A DNA stretch of 64,000 nucleotides from positions 1 to 64,000 of the forward strand of contig JAUCBJ010007209.1 of the NCBI GenBank assembly GCA_032718475.1. The letters are read 5' to 3'. This document shows, one piece after another, positions 55,163-64,000 of this stretch. This stretch comes from Nemertoderma westbladi (Eukaryota > Xenacoelomorpha > Nemertodermatida > Nemertodermatidae). The position numbers and the translations under genes are program-made. Position 1 is the stretch's first letter; every line of letters begins with the position of its first letter. The notes below the pieces were generated by a model. The model saw nothing but the letters and a program-made list of their open reading frames with translations. It did not search any database and was not told the origin of the DNA.

Positions 55163-55605
55163 GTAAGTAAACACTGCGGAGTGCAGCTTGGTTAGCTGTT
55201 GCTATGGTAAGGAAATAGTACGTTTTGCAGCTGGGTTAGCTGTTGCTGTGGTAAGGAAATTGTACGTGGTGCAGCTGGGTTAGCTGTTGCTATGGTAAGG
55301 AAATTGTACGTGGTGCAGCTGGGTTAGCTGTTGCTAAGGTAAGTAAACATTACGTAGTGCAGCTGGGTTAGCTGTTGCTATGGTAAGGAAATTGTACGTG
55401 GTGCAGCTGGGTTAGCTGTTGCTATGGTAAGGAAATTGTACGTGGTGCAGCTGGGTTAGCTGTTGCTAAGGTAAGTAAACATTACGTAGTGCAGCTGGGT
55501 TAGCTGTTGCTATGGTAAGGAAATTGTACGTGGTGAAGCTGGGTTAGCTGTTGCTATGGTAAGGAAATATTTGTTAGTACAACTGGGTTAGCTGTTGCTA
55601 AGCTG
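55138..55605 (+). repeat. 44-bp tandem array derived from CCT7 exon 3 end and splice donor
   Basis: About eleven near-perfect copies. Each contains GCAGCTGGGTTAGCTGTTGC plus TAAGGTAAGT or TATGGTAAGG and a spacer. The first copy is the end of exon 3 itself; later copies repeat the exon bases and the donor. Copies with AAGGTAAGTAAAC recur every third unit (132 bp) in part of the array. Decayed units continue to about 55990, next to exon 4. Confidence 0.93.
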
Positions 55606-56006
55606 ATTAAAGTGCATATGGTACCCTGTGTTACCTTTCTTTAAGGTCAGCAATAAGTGTAGCTGGGTAAGTTGTTGCTTTTGTCTGGCTAGTATGTGTT
55701 GCCTCTGGGTTAAACACGGTTGCTGTGTTAAAGATCAAATGCGTTGTGCAGCTGGTTTAGCGTTTCTAAGGTCAGTAAGATGTGTAATAGATGGGTCAGC
55801 TATTGCTAAAGTGAATATCGAGTGCAGCTGAATTAGCGGTTGCTCGAGAAAGTACGTTGTGTAGCCTGGTAAATGGTGGTGCAGGTCTAGGTAATAGGTA
55901 ATTATGCAGTGATGTTTATATATTGCTAAAGTAAGTAAGTATATGGTACGCGGTGCAGCTGGGTTAGCTGTAACTGTTGCTAAAGTATCTGCGGGTTTTA
56001 TTTTAG

Positions 56007-56238
56007 GTAAAGGATTTATCCGTAAAGGTTAAACACGAAGACCCTATTGAGCTTCGCAACATGTTGAATGCTTGCGCCAGTACCGCTCTCTCATCCAAGC
56101 TGATCGCCGGCCACAAGGAACAGTTCGCCAATATGGTTGTCGACGCTGTTTTCTCGTTGGACGAACTGTTGCCCCTCAACATGATCGGTATAAAGAAGGT
56201 GCAAGGGGGTGCACTGGAAGATTCCCAGCTGATTGCAG
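56007..56238 (+). CDS. CCT7: CCT7, exon 4
   Basis: 77 codons plus one base; acceptor TTTTATTTTAG, donor GCAG|GTAAGG (phase 1). It encodes [20 protein letters not shown] and continues through [20 protein letters not shown] to LEDSQLIAG, part of the equatorial/intermediate domains. With exons 1-3 this gives 212 of the usual 540 or so residues. The remaining exons were not found before 64000, so the gene either continues beyond the window or is interrupted. Confidence 0.96.
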
Positions 56239-56541
56239 GTAAGGCTGTTTACTGATATATTTTGTAAATACACTAATATTACAAATATACTAATATACAA
56301 ATACTAATATACTAATATACAAATACTAATATATACAATATACTAATATTACACACTACACTATACAGTATAATACTATACTGTAGGGTAGGTGTGTGAA
56401 AAATATTATTTATCATTTTGTTTTTTTTCTTACATCTGAATAACGAAAAGTAATTTGTACGGTAAAGATAATATTATAAAGTAGATTTTTAATAAATCTA
56501 AGTGAAGTCCCAATGTGGAAACTTTGTATCCCCAGGCAGTT

Positions 56542-56952
56542 CTACTTGTAATTAAAGTGTAATCCCCTCACTCCCGGTGTCTTCTCTACGAGGTACTTCC
56601 CTTTCTCGATGCCGACTACCCTCCCGTCTATCCCTAGCGCTCGCATCTTCTCCATTCCCCCCAGTTTGATCGTGTACGCGTCGTCCTTTTTGTGCATCCC
56701 CTGCCACTTCCTCCCGCTGGTTATGTAAATGTAGACGGAGTATATGATGTGGTAGATAATCTGTATTGTTACTAGCACCAAAACCGAGCCGATATCGTAA
56801 GATTTCATTGTTTCTACGTCGTCTTTGTCCGTAATTGTCTCGAATAAGGAATGCAATAGAATCACGGAGACCATGAAGACCAGTTGGAAGAGCATGTACT
56901 TGTCGAGATGCGTGAGGTAGGGAATGGGGGGTAGTTGTCTGTTCATTACCAT
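56542..56952 (-). CDS. Pentameric ligand-gated ion-channel-like protein, last exon
   Basis: On the minus strand the acceptor TTTTATCACTCAG precedes MVMNRQLPPIPYLTHLDKYM and a TAG stop at 56542. Cys-loop-type channels have LP..SYLT.LDKY between TM2 and TM3, and the spacing fits. TM3 (LFQLVFMVSVILLHSLF) is followed by a short acidic loop, TM4 (IGSVLVLVTIQIIYHIIYSVYIYI) and a basic 50-residue tail. The cytoplasmic loop is very short, so it is a divergent subunit. It starts 300 bp after CCT7 exon 4, on the opposite strand. Confidence 0.65.
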   Translation of the reverse strand: MVMNRQLPPIPYLTHLDKYMLFQLVFMVSVILLHSLFETITDKDDVETMKSYDIGSVLVLVTIQIIYHIIYSVYIYITSGRKWQGMHKKDDAYTIKLGGMEKMRALGIDGRVVGIEKGKYLVEKTPGVRGLHFNYK

Positions 56953-57686
56953 CTGAGTGATAAAATATAATGTAAATTGTTGATAATATTATTTCAGAAT
57001 ATCTTAAAATGGCTAAGATCAAGGCGTCATTTATTAAAGGACGCCTTGACTCAGACTGTGACAAGTCCTATTCACGAATTAATAAGAAATACCCGAATAT
57101 AAATCAAAATCGTAAATTATATTGTTAGAAAATACAGAAATTAAATTGATCCCTATTTGTGGTACCGAAGTTTAGGAATTTGCTTTACATTTTTTTTGCA
57201 ATATTTAATACATCTTGAGATGAAAATTGTAAATAAATTCTCAATATTGAAAACAAAACTGTGTTTTTTCATATCAGCAGTTATTCCGATTCAATCAAAT
57301 AAACTAAAAACTGTCTGGGATAAATAAAACACTTCAAGTATTAATTAATAAAGCAGTTCTAGCATTGTATTAACTGAGGGTTAATGGAGTTACTATAGTG
57401 TTTATATCATTAATTAATCTTATTTATTGATAACTGTTGTTATGGGTTTATTTTAGGATTATAATTTTTATAATTATAATTATTTTTTGTGTCCCGGTTA
57501 AAACTTTACATAGGGCCTTTCTGCAGTAAAATATTTTCCGCTGGGATATAGGGCTTCAAGTTACCATGCAATAATAATCACTTCCCATTGGTTAAAAAAT
57601 TTAAAACTTCACCAGCGTGTCTTAAAGTGTATAAAAAAGTAAAATACGAAAAATATCGACTTGGGCCTTATGACACTCAAACTACC
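56953..57686. other. Intron sequence left of the minisatellite
   Basis: AT-rich, no gene seen; part of the intron of the channel-like gene. Confidence 0.5.
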
Positions 57687-60600
57687 AAGGGGCACAAACA
57701 TTAATTAGGGACACAAACATTAATGAGGTACACAAACATTAATAATTAGGGGCACATTAATGAGGGACACAAACATGAATGAGGGGCACAAACATTAATG
57801 AGGGGCACAAACATTAATGAGGGACACAAACATTAATGTGGGACACAAACATTAATGTGGGACACAAACATTAATAATTAGGGGCACATTAATGAGGGAC
57901 ACAAACATTAATTAGGGGCACAAACATTAATGAGGGACACAAACATTAATGAGGGACACAAACATTAATAAGGGACATAAACATTAATGAGGGACACAAA
58001 CATTAATAAGGTACAGAAACATTAATGAGGGGCACAAACATTAATAATTAGGGGCACATTAATGAGGGACACAAACATTAATGAGGGACACAAACATTAA
58101 TGAGGGGCACAAACATTAATGAGGGACACAAACATTAATGAGGGGCACAAACATTAATGAGGGACACAAACATTAATAATTAGGGGCACATTAATGAGGG
58201 ACACAAACATTAATGAGGGACACAAACATTAATGAGGGGCACAAACATTAATAATTAGGGGCACATTAATGAGGGACACAAACATTAATGAGGGACACAA
58301 ACATTAATGAGGGACACAAACATTAATGAGGGACACAAACATTAATGATGGACACAAACATTAATGAGGGACACAAACATTAATGAGGGACACAAACATT
58401 AATGAGGGGCACAAACATTAATGAGGGACACAAACATTAATGAGGGGCACAAACATTAATGAGGGACACAAACATTAATGAGGGACACAAACATTAATGA
58501 GGGCCACAAACATTAATGAGGGACACAAACATTAATGAGGGACACAAACATTAATGAGGGACACAAACATTAATAAGGGACACAAATATTAATGAGGGAC
58601 ACAAACATTAATGAGGGACACAAACATTAATGAGGGACACACATTAATGAGGGACACAAACATTAATGAGGGACACAAACATTAATGAGGGACACAAACA
58701 TTAATGAGGGACACAAACATTAATGAGGGACACACATTAATGAGGGACACAAACATTAATGAGGGACACAAACATTAATGAGGGACACAAACATTAATGA
58801 GGGACACAAACATTAATAAGGGACACAAACATTAATGAGGGACACAAACATTAATGAGGGACACAAACATTAATGAGGGACACACATTAATGAGGGACAC
58901 AAACATTAATGAGGGACACAAACATTAATGAGGGACACAAACATTAATAAGGGACACAAATATTAATGAGGGACACAAACATTAATGTGGGACACAAACA
59001 TTAATGGGGGACACAAACATTAATGAGGGACACAAACATTAATAAGGGACATAAACATTAATCAGGGGCACATTAATAAGGGACACAAATATTAATGAGG
59101 GACACACATTAATGAGGGACACAAACATTAATAAGGGACATAAACATTAATCAGGGGCACATATATTAATAATTAGGGGCACATTAATAAGGGACACAAA
59201 TATTAATGAGGGACACACATTAATGAGGGACACACATTAATGAGGGACACAAACATTAATGAGGGACACAAACATTAATGAGGGACACAAACATTAATGA
59301 GGGACACAAACATTAATGAGGGACACAAACATTAATGAGGGACACACATTAATGAGGGACACAAACATTAATGAGGGACACAAACATTAATGAGGGACAC
59401 AAACATTAATGAGGGACACAAACATTAATGAGGGACACAAACATTAATAAGGGACATAAACATTAATCAGGGGCACATATATTAATAATTAGGGGCACAT
59501 TAATAAGGGACACAAATATTAATGAGGGACACACATTAATGAGGGACACACATTAATGAGGGACATACATTAATGAGGGACACACACATTAATGAGGGAC
59601 ACAAACATTAATGAGGGACACAAACATTAATGAGGGACACAAACATTAATGAGGGACACAAACATTAATGAGGGACACACATTAATGAGGGACACAAACA
59701 TTAATGAGGGACACAAACATTAATGAGGGACACAAACATTAATAAGGGACACAAACATTAATGAGGGACACAAACATTAATGAGGGACACAAACATTAAT
59801 GAGGGACACAAACATTAATGAGATACACAAACATTAATGAGGGACACAAACATTAATGAGTGACACAAACATTAATGAGTGACACAAACATTAATGAGGG
59901 ACACAAACATTAATGAGGGACACAAACATTAATGAGGGACACAAACATTAATGAGGGACACAAATATTAATGAGGGACACAAACATTAATGAGGGACACA
60001 AACATTAATGAGGGACACAAACATTAATGAGGGACACAAACATTAATGAGATACACAAACATTAATGAGGGACACAAACATTAATGAGGTACACAAGCAT
60101 TAATGAGGGACACAAACATTAATGAGGGACACAAACATTAATGAGGGACACAAACATTAATGAGGGACACAAACATTAATAAGGGACACAAATATTAATG
60201 AGGGACACAAACATTAATGTGGGACACAAACATTTATGGGGGACACAAACATTAATGAGGGACACAAACATTAATAAGGGACATAAACATTAATCACGGG
60301 CACATATATTAATAATTAGGGGCACATTAATAAGGGACACAAATATTAATGAGGGACACAAACATTAATGAGGGGCACAAACATTAATGAGGGACACAAA
60401 CATTAATGAGGGACACAAACATTAATAAGGGACACAAACATTAATGAGGGGCACAAACATTAATGAGGGACACAAACATTAATGAGGGACACAAACATTA
60501 ATGAGGGACACAAACATTAATAAGGGACATAAACATTAATCAGGGGCACATATATTAATAATTAGGGGCACATTAATAAGGGACACAAATATTAATGAGG

Positions 60601-63600
60601 GACACAAACATTAATGAGGGGCACAAACATTAATGAGGGACACAAACATTAATGAGGGACACAAACATTAATAAGGGACACAAACATTAATGAGGGACAC
60701 AAACATTAATGAGGTACACAAACATTAATGAGGGACACAAACATTAATGAGGGACACAAACATTAATGAGGGACACAAACATTAATGAGGGACACAAACA
60801 TTAATAAGGGACACAAATATTAATGAGGGACACAAACATTAATGTGGGACACAAACATTTATGGGGGACACAAACATTAATGAGGGACACAAACATTAAT
60901 AAGGGACATAAACATTAATCAGGGGCACATATATTAATAAAATAGGGGCACATTAATAAGGGACACAAACATTAATGAGGGACACGAACATTAATAAGAG
61001 ACACCAATATTAATGAGGGACACAAACATTAATGTGGGACACAAACATTTATGGGGGACACAAACATTAATGAGGGACACAAACATTTATGGGGGACATA
61101 AACATTAATCAGGGGCACATATATTAATAATTAGGGGCACATTAATAAGGGACACAAATATTAATGAGGGACACAAACATTAATGAGGGGCACAAACATT
61201 AATGAGGGACACAAACATTAATGAGGGACACAAACATTAATAAGGGACACAAATATTAATGAGGGACACAAACATTAATGAGGGGCACAAACATTTATGG
61301 GGGACACAAACATTAATGAGGGACACAAACATTAATAAGGGACATAAACATTAATCAGGGGCACATATATTAATAATTAGGGGCACATTAATAAGGGACA
61401 CAAACATTAATGAGGGACACAAACATTAATGTGGGACACAAACATTAATGTGGGACACAAACATTAATGAGGGACACAAACATTAATGAGGGACAGAAAC
61501 ATTAATGAGGGGCACAAACATTAATTAGGGGCACAAACATTAATAATTAGGGGCACATTAATTAGGGACACAAATATTAATGAGGGACACAAACATTAAT
61601 GAGTGGCACAAATATTCATTACGGACACAAACATTAATGAGGGACACAAACATTAATGTGGGACACAAACATTAATGAGGGACACAAACATTAATGAGGG
61701 ACACAAACATTAATAAGGGACAGAAACATTAATGAGGGGCACAAACATTAATAATTAGGGGCACATTAATGAGGGACACAAACATTAATGAGGGACACAA
61801 ACATTAATGTGGGACACAAACATTAATGAGGGACACAAACATTAATGAGGGACACAAACATTAATGAGGGACACAAACATTAATGAGGGGCACAAACATT
61901 AATGAGGGACACAAACATTAATGAGGGACACAAACATTAATGAGGGACACAAACATTAATGAGGGGCACAAACATTAATGAGGGACACAAACATTAATGA
62001 GGTACACAAACATTAATAATTATGGGCACATTAATGAGGGACACAAATATTAATGAGAGGCACAAACATTAATGAGGGACACAAACATTAATGAGGGACA
62101 CAAACATTAATGAGGGGCACAAATATTAATGAGGGGCACAAACATTAATGAAGGACACAAACATTAATGAGGTACACAAACATTAATGAGGGGCACAAAC
62201 ATTAATGAGGGACACAAATATTAATGAGGGGCACAAACATTAATGAGGGACACAAACATTAATGAGGGACACAAATATTAATGAGGGGCACAAATATTAA
62301 TGAGGGGCACAAACATTAATGAGGGACACAAACATTAATGAGGGACACAAACATTAATGAGGGACACAAACATTAATGAGGGACACAAACATTAATGAGG
62401 GGCACAAACATTAATGAGGGACACACACATTAATGAGGGACACAAACATTAATGAGGGACACAAACATTAATGAGGGACACAAACATTAATTATGGGCAC
62501 ATTATTAATAAGGGACACAAACATTAATGAGGGGCACAAATATTAATGAGGGGCACAAACATTAATGAGGGACACAAACATTAATGAGGGACACAAACAT
62601 TAATGAGGGACACAAACATTAATGAGGGATACAAACATTAATAATTAGGGGCACATTAATGAGGGACACAAATATTAATGAGGGACACAAACATTAATGA
62701 GGGGCACAAATATTAATGAGGGGCACAAACATTAATGAGGGACACAAACATTAATGAGGGACACAAACATTAATGAGGGACACAAACATTAATGAGGGAT
62801 ACAAACATTAATAATTAGGGGCACATTAATGAGGGACACAAATATTAATGAGGGACACAAATATTAATGAGGGGCACAAATATTAATGAGGGGCACAAAC
62901 ATTAATGAGGGACACAAACATTAATGAGGGACACAAACATTAATGAGGGACACAAACATTAATGAGGGATACAAACATTAATAATTAGGGGCACATTAAT
63001 GAGGGACACAAATATTAATGAGGGACACAAACATTAATGAGGGACACAAACATTAATGAGGGACACAAACATTAATGAGGGACACAAATATTAATGAGGG
63101 GCACAAACAATGAGGGACACAAACATTAATGAGGTACACAAACATTAATGAGGGACATAAACATTAATGAGGGACACAAACATTAACGAGGGATACAAAA
63201 CATTAATAAGGGACATAAACATTAATGAGGGGCACAAACATTAATAATTAGGGGCACATTAATGAGGGACACAAACATTAATGAGGGACACAAACATTAA
63301 TGAGGGACACAAACATTAATGAGGGACACAAACATTAATGAGGGACACAAACATTAATGAGGGACACAAACATTAATGAGGGACACAAACATTAATGGGG
63401 GACACAAACTTTAATGAGGGACACAAACATTAATGAGGGACACAAACATTAATGAGGGACACAAACATTAATGAGGGGCACAAACATTAATAATTAGGGG
63501 CACATTAATGAGGGACACAAACATTAAAGAGGGACACAAACATTAATGGGGGACACAAACTTTAATGAGGGACACAAACATTAATAAGGGACACAAACAT

Positions 63601-63604
63601 TAAT
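57687..63604. repeat. 5.9 kb minisatellite, 19-bp unit
   Basis: About 310 head-to-tail copies of GAGGGACACAAACATTAAT with point variants (GGGGCAC, GTGGGAC, AAATATT, short ACACATTAAT units). A longer composite containing GGGCACATATATTAATAATT then GGGGCACATTAATAAGGG recurs at least seven times (about 59150, 59465, 60297, 60540, 60920, 61110 and 61355), showing higher-order duplication. 19 is not a multiple of 3 and no frame stays open, so it is non-coding. It fills most of the intron of the minus-strand channel-like gene. Confidence 0.97.
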
Positions 63605-63625
63605 CTGCCTTTTAAACCCACTCAC

Positions 63626-63859
63626 CTTGTAAGATACGACTGTTAGCAGAACCCACATGGTATTCAACATCCTCCAGTGTTGTCGCTTCTCGACGTCTAT
63701 AGCGAAACTGGTGAGGGCCAATGAGGCAATGATTCCCGTTATAAACACGTAGTTCCACATGTATAACGCGGGTTTACGGGCCATGTGACACGTGAATGTG
63801 ATTTGCGACCGAGTAAATTTATCCGAAGTGTATTCTGTGGTCACTTTCCGTTTTATAAC
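63626..63859 (-). CDS. Pentameric ligand-gated ion-channel-like protein, penultimate exon
   Basis: 78 codons in phase 0, acceptor AAACTTAG and donor AAG|GTGAGT. It encodes the end of the extracellular domain (TRSQITFTCHMARKPALYMW), TM1 (NYVFITGIIASLALTSFAI) and TM2 (RMLNTMWVLLTVVSYK), then joins the last exon at MVMNRQLPP. The R...LL T pattern of TM2 and the join give the order typical of the family. Pore charge residues differ from known cation or anion channels, so ion selectivity is not predicted. The ligand-binding exons lie right of the window. Confidence 0.65.
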
Positions 63860-64000
63860 CTAAGTTTACCAAATCACAATTAATATTATATGAATATAGG
63901 ACTTTTGGTAACAATTTAATATTAATAATAATAATAGTAATGATTTGTGATTTGTTTATAATTTATAAAATGTAACTTTTTTCCAAATATATACCCCAAA
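63860..64000. other. Intron edge of channel-like gene
   Basis: AT-rich; upstream intron of the minus-strand gene. No exon seen. Confidence 0.5.

Noticed and set aside
56552-57064. 170-codon minus-strand frame overlapping the last channel exon
   Set aside because: Arg-rich out-of-phase reading; the neighbouring frame has membrane segments and matches the splice junction.
57687-63604. Regular 19-bp array, possible CRISPR-like array
   Set aside because: Units are contiguous with no unique spacers, and the surrounding DNA is animal. It is a minisatellite.

Overview
The window is invertebrate animal nuclear DNA: spliced genes with GT-AG introns, a BEL/Pao LTR retrotransposon, tRNA-derived SINE-like repeats, a LINE remnant, many short DNA-transposon derivatives and a 5.9 kb minisatellite. 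Most of it is AT-rich non-coding DNA with many G or C homopolymer runs of 10-27 bases. I cannot name the species. No bacterial features, CRISPR array or convincing stand-alone tRNA/rRNA gene was seen.

Left part (1-39.3 kb). A minus-strand TPR-repeat gene spans almost the whole region: exons 1 and 2 at 39.3-38.3 kb and exons 3 and 4 at 2.7-2.3 kb fit together in phase across an intron of about 35.6 kb. That intron holds three copies of a 1.5 kb dispersed repeat (one split by a 1.63 kb insertion), a decayed coding block of unknown family (11.1-13.3 kb), a degenerate BEL/Pao element (15.0-22.9 kb), two intronless phosphoribosyl-pyrophosphate synthetase (PRPS) genes in tandem on the plus strand, and a single-exon gene for a coiled-coil, acidic/serine-rich protein of unknown function (35.8-37.7 kb). 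A decayed scrap of that last gene lies between the PRPS copies, so the duplication probably included the neighbour.

Right part (39.3-64 kb). Two DNA elements of 1.0-1.2 kb have perfect 8-bp target duplications, GGGTA-type ends and clustered short repeats just inside the ends; a third of similar design (27.2-28.2 kb) is flanked by TA. The first four coding exons of CCT7 (chaperonin TRiC/CCT subunit eta) lie at 47.1-56.2 kb on the plus strand. CCT7 intron 2 contains a LINE remnant and, antisense, an intronless SLC6-family transporter-like gene. The last bases of CCT7 exon 3 with its splice donor have been amplified into a 44-bp tandem array. Beyond exon 4, on the minus strand, lie two exons of a divergent pentameric ligand-gated ion-channel-like gene; the intron between them carries the 19-bp minisatellite, which ends about 20 bp from the splice donor.

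The genes do not form one pathway. PRPS makes PRPP for nucleotide synthesis, CCT7 folds cytosolic proteins, and the two membrane proteins are divergent members of neurotransmitter-related families. The common theme is genes inside introns, with repeats and selfish elements filling the remaining space. Exon joins, element ends and family calls come from reading the sequence by eye; no alignment or database search was run.
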